Assembly: GCA_002307185.1 (NCBI GenBank)
Contig: DBTT01000051.1
Span: forward strand, 128,169-192,168
Source of the DNA: Bacteroidales bacterium UBA1309
Lineage (GTDB): Bacteria; Bacteroidota; Bacteroidia; Bacteroidales; Dysgonomonadaceae
DNA: 64,000 nucleotides
Direction of reading: 5' to 3'
The translations under genes were made by a program, and so were the position numbers. Of the stretch, positions 56,129 through 64,000 are shown piece after piece. The notes below the pieces were generated by a model that saw only the letters and a list, made by a program, of their open reading frames with translations, did not search any database and had not been told where the DNA came from. Position 1 is the first letter of the stretch, and each line of letters opens with the position of its first letter.

Positions 56129-56986
56129 TCAATTAATTGTTTGTTTGTTGAGAATATCTTCAGGTTGAATATACTCCGGCAAGTTTTTCAAAGTTTCCTC
56201 CGCGCTGTTGAAGTATTTTTCTAACTCTTTCAGATGTTTTCCATCAGGAAACATGTTTTTATAGTTGTAATACTCGTCTATGACATCTCTGTATCTGACC
56301 GGTTGACGATATTCAATACTATTTATAGCCAATTCATATTTCGAACGAACGATATAAGTTTGAAATTCTTCCAAGAACTTAGAGTAAGGATATGATTTGA
56401 TGGCATTACGAGCTGTAATTACACACGACTCGAAGTTGTTTCCCATATAATTGCCCAAGTTGTAATACAAACGCACTGCACCTAAGTCTTTTTCGGCCAG
56501 TTTGTCTTGCAGCTCGAACATGTGTTTTTGCGCTTGTTCGAGCTTGTCGCTTCTTGGAAATAACTCAATGAAATTTTGAAATTCATTGATGGCGCTTATT
56601 GTTGGCGTTTGGTCGAGCCGATAGTCTGGAGAATCGAGATACATTCCATATGCTGCGTTAAAATGTGCTATTTCTATATATTCTCCCTTCGGGTAAGTCG
56701 TATAATATGTTTTGTAATATTGCGTAGCCGTAGTGTAATCTTTGTTGTAAAAAAAACTTTGGGCTAACAAATACAAAGCTTCTTCTGCCTTGGAAGTGCC
56801 TTTCAGACTTGGTACAATATCTTCCAGAATAGAACTCGCTCTGCCATATTTCTTTTGTTCAAAATATTTTTTTGCGTAAGTATATTTTAGCTCCGTATCG
56901 CTACTTTTTAGTATCCTATTGTACTCTCCACAAGAGGTGAAAAACAATGCCGAAACGGCAAATATAAAGAACAGTCTAAGTTTCAT
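56129..56986 (-). CDS. bamD: Outer membrane assembly lipoprotein BamD
   Basis: This 285-residue lipoprotein (LFFTSC, Cys19) has BamD-type TPR repeats: KYFEQKKYGRASSILEDIV, AEEALYLLAQSFFYNKDYTT and QYYKTYYTTYPKGEYIEIA. BamD works with BamA to insert beta-barrel proteins into the outer membrane. A -7 promoter box lies 23 bp upstream. Confidence 0.9.
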   Translation of the reverse strand: MKLRLFFIFAVSALFFTSCGEYNRILKSSDTELKYTYAKKYFEQKKYGRASSILEDIVPSLKGTSKAEEALYLLAQSFFYNKDYTTATQYYKTYYTTYPKGEYIEIAHFNAAYGMYLDSPDYRLDQTPTISAINEFQNFIELFPRSDKLEQAQKHMFELQDKLAEKDLGAVRLYYNLGNYMGNNFESCVITARNAIKSYPYSKFLEEFQTYIVRSKYELAINSIEYRQPVRYRDVIDEYYNYKNMFPDGKHLKELEKYFNSAEETLKNLPEYIQPEDILNKQTIN

Positions 56987-57008
56987 TTTAAAAATGCGAT
57001 TTAGTGTG

Positions 57009-57016
57009 CAAATTTA
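57009..57016 (-). promoter_or_regulatory. -7 box of the bamD promoter
   Basis: The minus strand reads TAAATTTG here, followed by CACAC, matching TAnnTTTG. It drives the bamD-rpoZ-DUF4293 transcript. Confidence 0.6.
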
Positions 57017-57064
57017 CTGAAAGCTTTTAATATTCGGAATGATTGGCACTACTTTTTTGTCTTA

Positions 57065-58576
57065 TTAGGTATTTCTTTCGGTAAATGTTAATAATTCGTC
57101 GATGTATTTTCGGTGGTTTGCCAATTTAGGGATTTTATTCTGTCCACCGATCTTGTTTCGCGACTCCATCCATTTGAGAAATGTCCCTTTCGGCAGAGCC
57201 CTTATGATGGGAGATTGTAGTGACAGGTTGTGGGAGCGTTTAGCCTCGTAATCCGAATTAACGGATTTGAGTGCCTCGTCCAATTTTAGGATAAAGTATT
57301 GCAAGTCTTCGGGTACATTTTCAAATTCAATAGCCCATTCGTGCGCACCGCTCCTGGTTTCGTCAAAATATATGGGTGCAGCAGTGTATTCGCTGATGAT
57401 AGCTCCCGTTTGGGCACACGCCTTTGACAAGGCCTTTTCAGCATTGTCGATGATGAGTTCTTCACCAAAAGCATTGATGAAGCTTTTGGTGCGGCCTGTG
57501 ATCCGGAATAAGTATGGGCTTGTGGATGTGAATTCAATGGTGTCTCCCAATTGGTATCGCCAAAGTCCGCCATTTGTGGATATTATAATGGCATAATTTT
57601 CATAGGTTTTTACTTCGTCCAAAGTCAACGACTGAGGGTTGGGTTTGCCCCATTCTTCAGTTGGAATGAATTCATAATAGATGCCGTTGTCCAGCATAAG
57701 CAACATGTCGCTGTTTGATTTGCTGTACTGAACGCCAAAAAAGCCTTCGGAAGCATTGTATGTTTCCCAATATTCCATATCTGGCTCCCCAATTAGTTTC
57801 CGGTATTGCTCTTCGTAAGGCGAAAAGTTTACTCCGCCGTGAAAGAATACTTCCAGGTTAGGCCATATTTCACGAAGGGTTTTACCAGTTTCGAGATTGA
57901 TCTTTTTAAGCAAAATGAGCAACCAGGAGGGGACTCCCATCAATGCCCGGACATCATTTTTTATTGAATAATTTGTTAGGGCATTTAATTTCTCTTCCCA
58001 GTCGGCAAGTAGGGTGATGCTTTCGGGTGTTCTGCTTCGTTTTGCCCAGAAATAGAGGTTTTGGATTAGTATTGCCGAAATATCTCCTGTAAATATTCCA
58101 TCGCCAATTTTATTAAACTGTTTGCTTCCTCCGAGTATCAATGTTTTACCAAGCAGGTAGCGTGATTGAGGATGCTTTTCGGCATAAATGGACAGCATTT
58201 GTTGGCCACATTTGTAATGCCCGCCTTTGAGTGATTCTTCTGTCACAGGAATGTACTTGCTTTTGTCTTCGGTCGTGCCGGATGACATAGCAAACCATTT
58301 TACGGGTTTGTTCCAGAGTATGTTTTGTTTTTTTTCGACAATAATCTTGTCTAAATAAGGGCGAAGTGTTTCATAGTTGCCCACGGGAATCTTGTGTCGA
58401 AAATCGTCCTTGTCTTTTATTTGGGAAAATTGATGTTGGCTGCCGAAATAGGTTTGGCTACCATTCTTCAGTAAATATTTTAGAACAACTTCCTGCGTTT
58501 GGATCGGTTTTTGTGAAAATTGTTCAACTTTTCGGTACTGAAAAGACAGATATTTGTTAATGATCTTTTCTATCAT
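57065..58576 (-). CDS. GH3 auxin-responsive-promoter-family acyl-adenylating protein
   Basis: This 503-residue protein belongs to the GH3 superfamily of ANL-type adenylating enzymes known from plants for hormone-amino acid conjugation. It carries the ATP-binding stretch AMSSGTTEDKSKYIPVT, the motif YNASEGFFGVQYS and FRITGRTKSFINAFGEELI. Bacterial homologues are common in Bacteroidota, and their substrates are not known to me. It is downstream of and overlaps by 4 nt the Crp/Fnr regulator gene, so the two are co-expressed. Confidence 0.88.
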   Translation of the reverse strand: MIEKIINKYLSFQYRKVEQFSQKPIQTQEVVLKYLLKNGSQTYFGSQHQFSQIKDKDDFRHKIPVGNYETLRPYLDKIIVEKKQNILWNKPVKWFAMSSGTTEDKSKYIPVTEESLKGGHYKCGQQMLSIYAEKHPQSRYLLGKTLILGGSKQFNKIGDGIFTGDISAILIQNLYFWAKRSRTPESITLLADWEEKLNALTNYSIKNDVRALMGVPSWLLILLKKINLETGKTLREIWPNLEVFFHGGVNFSPYEEQYRKLIGEPDMEYWETYNASEGFFGVQYSKSNSDMLLMLDNGIYYEFIPTEEWGKPNPQSLTLDEVKTYENYAIIISTNGGLWRYQLGDTIEFTSTSPYLFRITGRTKSFINAFGEELIIDNAEKALSKACAQTGAIISEYTAAPIYFDETRSGAHEWAIEFENVPEDLQYFILKLDEALKSVNSDYEAKRSHNLSLQSPIIRALPKGTFLKWMESRNKIGGQNKIPKLANHRKYIDELLTFTERNT

Positions 58577-59274
58577 CCAATGCGACTGATTTTTCTCAAG
58601 CGTTCCTCATCGATGATTTTAATCTTTCTTCCGTCCATGGTGATCATGTGCTCGTTCACGAATGTAGATAAGGTTCTTATTGCATTAGACGTTGTCATAT
58701 TCGATAAGTTGGCAATGTCTTCTCTCGAAAGGTAAATACTGATGGTGGCTCCATCTTCCTCCAATCCATAGTTTTCCAAAAGAAAAATCAACGATTCGGC
58801 CAATCGGCCACGTATGTGTTTTTGTGTGAGATTGACCACTCTTTCGTCGGAGATGCCAAGGTCAACCGACAATTGCCTGACAAAAAACATTGCCAAACTG
58901 GTGTTCTGCTCGCTGATATTTTCAATGATTTCCATCGGAATCATGCAGACAGTTGATGACTCAAAAGCAGAAGCCGCGGTTACGTATTTTTCTTTTGCAA
59001 AATAAGCCCTGTAACCGAAGTACTGAGCTGGTTTCACCATGCGGATGATTTGGCTTCGTCCTCCAACACCTCCTTTGTAGATTTTTACCTTCCCTTTCAA
59101 CAAACACATTATATCACGAGGCTCCTCGTCCTCGTAGTAAATGATTTCATTTTTACGGAATTCCAAGACTCGGAGATTATTTGTCACCAATTGTCTTTCT
59201 TTTTCATCAAATATATTCCAGAGTTCGGGGATGCTTTCAGCAATATCGAATTCTTTACTTTTGTTTTTGACCAT
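58573..59274 (-). CDS. Crp/Fnr-family transcriptional regulator
   Basis: This 233-residue protein has a cyclic-nucleotide-binding-like beta barrel (about 25-140, IIYYEDEEPRDIMCLLKGKV) and a C-terminal HTH_Crp (LSREDIANLSNMTTSNAIRT). There is no Cys cluster for an FNR iron-sulfur centre and no obvious cAMP-binding Arg-Ser pair, so the signal is unknown. It overlaps the GH3-family gene. Confidence 0.9.
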   Translation of the reverse strand: MVKNKSKEFDIAESIPELWNIFDEKERQLVTNNLRVLEFRKNEIIYYEDEEPRDIMCLLKGKVKIYKGGVGGRSQIIRMVKPAQYFGYRAYFAKEKYVTAASAFESSTVCMIPMEIIENISEQNTSLAMFFVRQLSVDLGISDERVVNLTQKHIRGRLAESLIFLLENYGLEEDGATISIYLSREDIANLSNMTTSNAIRTLSTFVNEHMITMDGRKIKIIDEERLRKISRIG

Positions 59275-59437
59275 ACTGGGCTATAGCACTGATTAAACAA
59301 TGTATATCAATTGACAAAAATAGATATTAATTTTTTATTAAAGCGATATTTTTTGTGAAAATATGCTTTGCAGCTATGTTTTGAAATCATGTTGTATATT
59401 ATTCCTTGTTATATCCAATGCGAAAGATCTATCAGGA

Positions 59438-60775
59438 TTAATTTGCGGTGAAAGTTAAGGCTTCACCACGGATGTCATTGACTACGCCGTTTTCGAATGC
59501 AACACTTCCATTCAAAATGGTTTTCTCTATTGATGTCGAAAACGTATTTCCTTCAAATGGAGACCACCCGCATTTGTACAGGATATTTTCCGAGGATACG
59601 GTATATGGTTTGTTGGGGTTTACGAGGACTAAATCCGCAAAATATCCCTTGCGGATGAATCCCCTTTTTTCAATGCCGAATAATTCTGCGGGTGCATGGC
59701 ACATCTTTTCGATAACTCTTTCAACGGTCATCTTGCCTTGTTTTGCCATTTCAAGCATCACCTGGAGAGAATGCTGCACGAGTGGACCTCCCGAAGCCGC
59801 CTGAAAGATGTTTCCTTGCTTTTCACTCATCAGGTGCGGGGCGTGATCGGTGGCTATCACATCCAGTTTTCCAGATAGCAAACCAGCCAAAAGGGCTGCT
59901 TTGTCTTGGGCCGTTTTGATTGCTGGATTCCATTTGATGCGGTTGCCGTATTGTTCGTAATCCTCGTCTGAAAACCACAAATGATGAACGCATACTTCCC
60001 CTGTTATTTTCTTGTTAGCAAGCGGTTTGTTTTCAAACAGGCCGACTTCCTTTTCGGTGGAAAGGTGCAGTATGTGTAGCCTCGACCCATATTTGTCGGC
60101 TAATTCGGCTGCTTGTGCAGATGAGCGATAACAGGCTTCAGCATTTCGGATCAGTGGATGGTATTTGACCGGAATATCTTCGCCAAGTGCTTGTTTGTAA
60201 TGAGCCAGATTCTCACGGATCACTTCTTCCTTTTCGCAGTGGGTGGCTATCAACATTCCTGTCTCTGCAAAAATAGCTGACAGGCTTTTTTTGTCGTCCA
60301 CCAACATGTTTCCGGTCGAAGATCCCATAAAAACCTTTATTCCGCACACATTTTTGGGATTGACTTTTTTTAACTCGGAAAGATTGTCGTTGGTGGCACC
60401 CATGTAGAACGAATAGTTTGCAAACGATTTTTGCGCGCCCAATTCAAATTTTTGTTCCAGTGCCTCTATTGTGGTTGTTTGCGGTTTCGTATTGGGCATT
60501 TCCATGAATGAAGTCACACCTCCCGCAATAGCTGCCCGACTTTCGCTCGCAATATCGCCTTTGTGGGTAAGGCCAGGTTCTCGGAAATGCACCTGGTCGT
60601 CGATAACACCCGGAATCAACCAAAGTCCATCTGCTTCTATGATTCTTGCCTGATTGCGTATTCGTTCTGGAACTTCATCTTTGAATACCGATTTGATCTT
60701 GTCGTTTTCAACAAGTACGGAGCCTATAAATGAGTTTCCCTCGTTTATGATAGTTGCATGATGAATGAGTAGCAT
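59438..60775 (-). CDS. pyrC: Dihydroorotase
   Basis: This 445-residue amidohydrolase catalyses ring closure of carbamoyl-aspartate in pyrimidine synthesis. Motifs are GVIDDQVHFREPGLTHKGD (His63, Arg65), FMEMPNTKPQTTT, ATHCEKEEV, LHILHLSTEKE and VIATDHAPHL. In the metal motif usually written HxH, the first position is Gln61, which I recall as a feature of Bacteroidales homologues. Length fits type I dihydroorotases. A -7 box is 21 bp upstream. Confidence 0.92.
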   Translation of the reverse strand: MLLIHHATIINEGNSFIGSVLVENDKIKSVFKDEVPERIRNQARIIEADGLWLIPGVIDDQVHFREPGLTHKGDIASESRAAIAGGVTSFMEMPNTKPQTTTIEALEQKFELGAQKSFANYSFYMGATNDNLSELKKVNPKNVCGIKVFMGSSTGNMLVDDKKSLSAIFAETGMLIATHCEKEEVIRENLAHYKQALGEDIPVKYHPLIRNAEACYRSSAQAAELADKYGSRLHILHLSTEKEVGLFENKPLANKKITGEVCVHHLWFSDEDYEQYGNRIKWNPAIKTAQDKAALLAGLLSGKLDVIATDHAPHLMSEKQGNIFQAASGGPLVQHSLQVMLEMAKQGKMTVERVIEKMCHAPAELFGIEKRGFIRKGYFADLVLVNPNKPYTVSSENILYKCGWSPFEGNTFSTSIEKTILNGSVAFENGVVNDIRGEALTFTAN

Positions 60776-60795
60776 GATCTGATCTTTTTTGATGA

Positions 60796-60803
60796 CAAAT
60801 TTA
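60796..60803 (-). promoter_or_regulatory. -7 box of the pyrC promoter
   Basis: The minus strand reads TAAATTTG (TAnnTTTG consensus), 21 bp before the pyrC start. Confidence 0.55.
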
Positions 60804-60865
60804 CTATTTCCTGCCTAATTATAACGGAAAAACTAGAGATATGTTTTTACCTTTGTTGAGCTGTT

Positions 60866-60908
60866 CAAAAACAAACAGGACCCTAAAAAAGAGTCCTGTT
60901 TGTTTTTT
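60866..60908. terminator. Intrinsic terminator of the histone H1-like gene
   Basis: CAAACAGGAC (60872-60881) and GTCCTGTTTG (60893-60902) form the core of a long stem flanked by A and T runs on both sides. It lies just past the stop of the minus-strand H1-like gene. Confidence 0.85.
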
Positions 60909-60926
60909 GCTGAATCAATCTGGAAA

Positions 60927-61112
60927 TTAATTTTTTGAAGCTTCGATGGATAATTTGCGAAACTCTTTCAATTGTTTTTCGATAGCCAATGATGCCTTTC
61001 TAGCACGAGTGCCTGCTGCTTTCACACCATTTTCAGCTTGTAGGTTAGCGTCTTTTGTAAAGTCAGCAATTAATTGGTTCAACTCACTTAATAACTCTTT
61101 CATAATCGTCAT
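60927..61112 (-). CDS. Histone H1-like protein
   Basis: This very short basic protein (61 residues, or 58 if it starts at the ATG at 61103) reads MKELLSELNQLIADFTKDAN, then AAGTRARKASLAIEKQLKEF and RKLSIEASKN. It resembles the Hc1-like chromosomal proteins of Bacteroidota that bind DNA through a basic helix. The second ATG is the likelier start because MKEL is the family's usual beginning. It has its own promoter and terminator. Confidence 0.85.
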   Translation of the reverse strand: MTIMKELLSELNQLIADFTKDANLQAENGVKAAGTRARKASLAIEKQLKEFRKLSIEASKN

Positions 61113-61127
61113 GTTTTAAAATTCGAC

Positions 61128-61135
61128 CAAAGGTA
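61128..61135 (-). promoter_or_regulatory. -7 box of the histone H1-like gene
   Basis: The minus strand reads TACCTTTG, matching TAnnTTTG, 16-25 bp before the two possible starts. Confidence 0.55.
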
Positions 61136-61277
61136 AATTCATTTTTTTATTTATCAATTTCAGATCGGTTTTTTTTGCATAATTTCATGAAAAAAGTATT
61201 GGTAATTGGTATAGACAGCCATTTTGGCGGATAACAATGTAAGTATATTAATTTCTACATGGAGAATAAAATTATTG

Positions 61278-61285
61278 TATCTTTG
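61278..61285 (+). promoter_or_regulatory. -7 box of the NlpC/P60 gene
   Basis: TATCTTTG matches TAnnTTTG, 22 bp before the ATG at 61307. Confidence 0.55.
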
Positions 61286-61306
61286 AAAATGAAATAGCCA
61301 CAAATT

Positions 61307-62098
61307 ATGAACTGTCATTTTTTTATCAATTTAAACGCCATTGTGCCGGTGAGACGGGAGCCAAAAGAATCTTCGGAAATGGTGAGCCAACTTCTTTTTG
61401 GAGAGTTTGGCAGCGTATTGGAGTTGAGTGATTCTTTTGTTTGCATAAAAAATCACTTTGATGCCTATGTTGGATGGGTGGATGCCAAGATGATTCTTGA
61501 AATATCCAAAGAGGAATACGGCAATCTTCTCTCCAAGTCGGTTTATAGAATCAATGTGCCGCTCATTGATGCCATGAATGAATCCGACAATTCTGTATTG
61601 AGGCTTCCGGGAGGTGCGGTACTGCCATATTTTGATGCAAATGCAGGCACGTTTGGTTTTGGTGAAAAATTGAGGTATAAAGTTTCCTCCGGATTCGTGA
61701 ATGAGGCAAACATGGCAAAGCCGGACGGGATAGTTGCTGTTGCTGGATTGTTTTTGAATGCTCCTTATCTGTGGGGGGGGAAAAATGTTTTTGGGATCGA
61801 CTGCTCCGGCTTTGTTCAGGTTGTGGCTTCCATAAGTGGATATTCGCTTCCTCGGGATGCAAGTATGCAAGCTGAAGTTGGACAAGGTGTTTCCTTCCTG
61901 AAGGATGCAGCCCCTGGGGACTTAGCCTTTTTTGAAAAAAAAGGGAAAATTTCGCATGTAGGAATTCTCCTTTCTCCAGAAACGATAATTCATGCATCTG
62001 GACACGTAAAGGTTGAAAAGATTGATGACACGGGCATTCTTTCCTCCATTTCTGGCGAATATACCCATTACCTTGCCGCAGTCAAAACATTGAATTGA
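61307..62098 (+). CDS. NlpC/P60 (C40) peptidase with N-terminal SH3-like domains
   Basis: This 263-residue protein resembles the gamma-D-glutamyl-L-diamino acid endopeptidases. SH3-like segments occupy about residues 8-135 (AIVPVRREPKESSEMVSQLL), and the NlpC/P60 domain carries Cys166 (GIDCSGFVQ), His217 (ISHVGIL) and His229. It would cut muropeptides between D-Glu and meso-diaminopimelate, probably in recycling. No signal peptide is evident, which suggests a cytoplasmic location as for some recycling enzymes. Confidence 0.88.
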   Translation: MNCHFFINLNAIVPVRREPKESSEMVSQLLFGEFGSVLELSDSFVCIKNHFDAYVGWVDAKMILEISKEEYGNLLSKSVYRINVPLIDAMNESDNSVLRLPGGAVLPYFDANAGTFGFGEKLRYKVSSGFVNEANMAKPDGIVAVAGLFLNAPYLWGGKNVFGIDCSGFVQVVASISGYSLPRDASMQAEVGQGVSFLKDAAPGDLAFFEKKGKISHVGILLSPETIIHASGHVKVEKIDDTGILSSISGEYTHYLAAVKTLN

Positions 62099-62146
62099 TT
62101 TTTGCAGAGCAGATGTCATTATATAAAATGTAGGCATAAATTATAA

Positions 62147-62168
62147 ATGTAATAAAAGTAGTTACAAT
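62147..62168 (+). promoter_or_regulatory. Operator 1 upstream of the Rrf2 gene
   Basis: ATGTAA-N9-TTACAAT at 62147-62168 is the same dyad, with identical half-sites and spacing, as the one before the reductase gene at 62628-62649. It lies 16 bp upstream of the -7 box and is a probable Rrf2 binding site. Confidence 0.6.
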
Positions 62169-62183
62169 TTTCTTTTTTTTCTA

Positions 62184-62191
62184 TATATTTG
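62184..62191 (+). promoter_or_regulatory. -7 box of the rrf2 promoter
   Basis: TATATTTG followed by CAGC matches TAnnTTTG and lies only 8 bp before the ATG at 62200. The transcript should have almost no leader. Confidence 0.55.
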
Positions 62192-62199
62192 CAGCAGGT

Positions 62200-62610
62200 A
62201 TGGGTAATACGAGATTCGCAACCGCAATACATATATTGACTATATTGGCTCTTACTCCAGAAAAATGGCTTAGTTCTGAATGGATTGCTGGAAGTATAAA
62301 TACTAATCCAGTAATTGTGAGGAGAGAGTTGGCCGGTCTTCAGAAAAAAGGTTATGTGGTCACGAGCAAAGGTAAGGATGGAGGATCCAAGTTGGCTGTT
62401 CCATGTGGTGCGGTATCCTTAGCTGATATTTACCTACTGGTGAAGAACTCTGACATACTGGGCAAGAAGAACCTAAATCCCAATCCCAAATGCCCTGTCG
62501 GAAAAAACATAAATTCGAAATTGAATGGGTTGATTTCGGAAACAGACAATATCATAGTGGAGTATCTTAGTCGTAAAACGTTGGAGGATTTTGTAAATCA
62601 ATTCCATTAG
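62200..62610 (+). CDS. Rrf2-family transcriptional regulator (YwnA-like)
   Basis: This 136-residue protein has the Rrf2 winged helix (TRFATAIHILTILALTPEKW, SSEWIAGSINTNPVIVRREL, LQKKGYVVTSKGKDGGSKL). The three-cysteine iron-sulfur motif of IscR/NsrR is absent; only isolated cysteines are seen, as in the YwnA-type branch. Its likely target is the NmrA-type reductase 45 bp downstream, since both genes have the same operator. Confidence 0.88.
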   Translation: MGNTRFATAIHILTILALTPEKWLSSEWIAGSINTNPVIVRRELAGLQKKGYVVTSKGKDGGSKLAVPCGAVSLADIYLLVKNSDILGKKNLNPNPKCPVGKNINSKLNGLISETDNIIVEYLSRKTLEDFVNQFH

Positions 62611-62627
62611 AATTTTTTTAAATATAA

Positions 62628-62649
62628 ATGTAACAAATAATATTACAAT
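62628..62649 (+). promoter_or_regulatory. Operator 2 upstream of the NmrA-type reductase gene
   Basis: ATGTAA-N9-TTACAAT occurs again here, 6 bp before the ATG of the reductase gene. Binding would block transcription or translation start. Confidence 0.6.
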
Positions 62650-62655
62650 TAAAAA

Positions 62656-63510
62656 ATGAGAATTATGAAAACTGGTATCACAGGAGCGACAGGCCAATTG
62701 GGACGCTTGGTTATTGAACATTTGAAAGAAATAGTTAGTGCTGAAAGCCTTGTAGCTTTGGTGCGTACACCTTCAAAAGCTGTAGATTTGGGAATTGAAG
62801 CCCTGGAGTTTGAGTATTCAAACCCTGCTACATTGACAAATTCTTTGAAAGGAGTAGATCACTTGCTTTTGATCTCGAGCAGCGAGATCGGACAACGTAA
62901 GCAGCAACACGAAAATGTAATTAATGCTGCTAAAGAGTCGGGTGTGCAGCGCATAATTTATACAAGTTTACTCCATGCAGATACGTCATCATTGGCGTTG
63001 GCAGAAGAACACCTAGCTACAGAACGCATACTGAAAGAATCGGGAATCCCATACACGATCTTGCGTAACGGTTGGTACACCGAAAATTATCTTGGTTCAA
63101 TTGCCGATGCCATTGCATCTGGTGCTTTGATTGGTAGCGCAGGAGAAGGGAAGATTTCATCGGCTGCACGTGCGGATTACGCTGAGGCTGCCGCAGTTGT
63201 ACTGACAGGCGCAGGTCACGAGGGAAAAGTGTATGAACTGGCCGGAGACAGTTACTACACATTGGCTGATTTGGCGGCAGAGATTTCCCGTCAAACAGGT
63301 AAACACATTTCCTATCACAATCTCCCGGAAGAAAAGTATGCCGAGGTATTGAAAAGTGTAGGTTTGCCAGATGGCTTAGCGAAAACCATTGCCGGATATG
63401 ACGTGAGTGCATCCAAAAATGATTTGTTCGACAGCAGCAAGCAGCTTTCAGCCCTGGTCGGCCATTCTACGACGCCGCTGAATGATCTGGTAAAAAGAGC
63501 TTTGTCTTAA
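62656..63510 (+). CDS. NmrA-type SDR (NAD(P)H:quinone oxidoreductase-like)
   Basis: This 284-residue atypical SDR has the Rossmann motif TGATGQLGRLVIEHL, LLISSSEIGQRKQQHENVI, TILRNGWYTENYL and a C-terminal stretch TTPLNDLVKRALS, as in the quinone oxidoreductase 2 (YtfG) group. It lacks a YxxxK pair in the classical place. Rrf2 control suggests it responds to reactive electrophiles or quinones. The start is the ATG at 62656 or 62665. Confidence 0.88.
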   Translation: MRIMKTGITGATGQLGRLVIEHLKEIVSAESLVALVRTPSKAVDLGIEALEFEYSNPATLTNSLKGVDHLLLISSSEIGQRKQQHENVINAAKESGVQRIIYTSLLHADTSSLALAEEHLATERILKESGIPYTILRNGWYTENYLGSIADAIASGALIGSAGEGKISSAARADYAEAAAVVLTGAGHEGKVYELAGDSYYTLADLAAEISRQTGKHISYHNLPEEKYAEVLKSVGLPDGLAKTIAGYDVSASKNDLFDSSKQLSALVGHSTTPLNDLVKRALS

Positions 63511-63934
63511 TTTTTTTATTTTCTTCATGCTTTATGGGTCTGGTATAGAACCCAATTATCAGGCCTGATTAATTTATAATTAATATATACACTTGCGTTA
63601 ATTTTTTTTAATTTTTCACTTTAAGGCAAACCATATCCTAAGGTCTATTTGTTAGATTCTATATCATTTAACGGAGTATGATAGCCACCTGAATAATTAT
63701 TGAAGATTGCTCTGTGTGGAATCATGGCAAATATTACATATATTTGCCATTGTTTTATTAAGATTATTCTTAATTGATATTGTTCTAATTTTTTGAAAAA
63801 CAGTTAAAAGCATTTGTATTCCAATTTTGTATGTTGCAGTTCTTATGCTGCCTCTTTGTACATCTTGCTACAAATGATATTGGGATTGAATCATTTTAGG
63901 TAAGTATAGTAGAATTATTATTTTTAACATTACA
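63511..63934. other. Intergenic region before gmd
   Basis: This 424-bp AT-rich gap contains one clear element, the hairpin at 63724-63750. No gene is supported. The gmd promoter probably lies in the last 100 bp. Confidence 0.4.
63724..63757 (+). terminator. Hairpin with T tail in the gap before gmd
   Basis: ATGGCAAATAT (63724-63734) and ATATTTGCCAT (63740-63750) form a perfect 11-bp stem with a 5-nt loop, followed by TGTTTTATT. It lies 214 bp after the reductase stop and may end a longer transcript. Confidence 0.55.
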
Positions 63935-64000
63935 TGAAGAAAATTGCATTAATATCTGGGATTACGGGCCAAGACGGTTCCTTCCTTGCGGAGTTTTTGA
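63935..64000 (+). CDS. gmd: GDP-mannose 4,6-dehydratase, 5' end only
   Basis: The first 22 codons are present: MKKIALISGITGQDGSFLAE then FL. ITGQDGS is the characteristic nucleotide-binding start of GDP-mannose 4,6-dehydratase, which begins GDP-fucose synthesis. The rest lies outside the window, and a different extended SDR remains possible. Confidence 0.8.

Noticed and set aside
1..64000. CRISPR arrays, rRNA genes, prophage or conjugation genes
   Set aside because: No regularly spaced repeats, rRNA-like sequence, or phage and conjugation protein motifs were seen on either strand.

Overview
The window looks like a chromosomal segment of a member of the Bacteroidales (phylum Bacteroidota). 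Supporting signs are a SusC/SusD pair next to a hybrid-type sensor, promoters with the Bacteroidota -7 box TAnnTTTG, lipoprotein signals on many exported proteins, DUF4293 and DUF3244 proteins, a histone H1-like protein, and a double-glycine peptide cluster with a peptidase-containing ABC exporter. I cannot name the genus.

Positions 1-20744 form a glycan-utilisation locus. A large two-component sensor (minus strand, cut by the window edge) sits head-to-head with a GH105 unsaturated uronyl hydrolase. Then come SusC, SusD, a GH43-GH16 fusion, a BNR_4 beta-propeller protein (lyase or rhamnosidase-like) and a GH35 beta-galactosidase. The last three are packed with 0-1 nt spacing. The set fits stepwise removal of a uronate-capped beta-1,3-galactan such as the glycan of plant arabinogalactan proteins. 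After an Hsp20 gene comes a translationally coupled pair: a GH89 alpha-N-acetylglucosaminidase and an HGSNAT-like membrane acetyltransferase.

Positions 20753-35603 are mostly housekeeping: a MITE-like element, an SDR, a glutamine amidotransferase, dnaG, a decayed IS982-family element, argS, a ferritin-VIT1 membrane protein, a RecD-like helicase, rsmI, a coiled-coil lipoprotein, a LysR regulator divergent from a BASS-type transporter, and a pabB/pabC-like pair.

Positions 35935-45113 hold the most interesting unit, a RiPP-type peptide system. It has a membrane-spanning TPR/HTH regulator, two copies of a dyad operator, and a 55-residue double-glycine precursor whose core contains Cys-Gly-Cys. 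A terminator-like hairpin follows the precursor, then a radical SAM/SPASM maturase, a TonB-receptor-like outer membrane barrel, a C39 peptidase ABC exporter, a very short HlyD-like protein and a DUF3244 protein. Base composition changes sharply inside the unit, which suggests mosaic assembly.

Positions 45251-64000 contain an HU/DUF4469 protein followed by an unusual interleaved inverted-repeat structure, tRNA-Pro(UGG), aspS, a MarR-regulated RND efflux operon (membrane fusion protein, pump, outer membrane factor), a minus-strand cluster (DUF4293, omega, BamD, GH3-family protein, Crp/Fnr regulator, dihydroorotase, histone H1-like protein), a cytoplasmic-looking NlpC/P60 peptidase, an Rrf2 regulator with an NmrA-type reductase sharing identical operators, and the start of gmd. 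All functions are assigned by reading motifs; no database search was possible.
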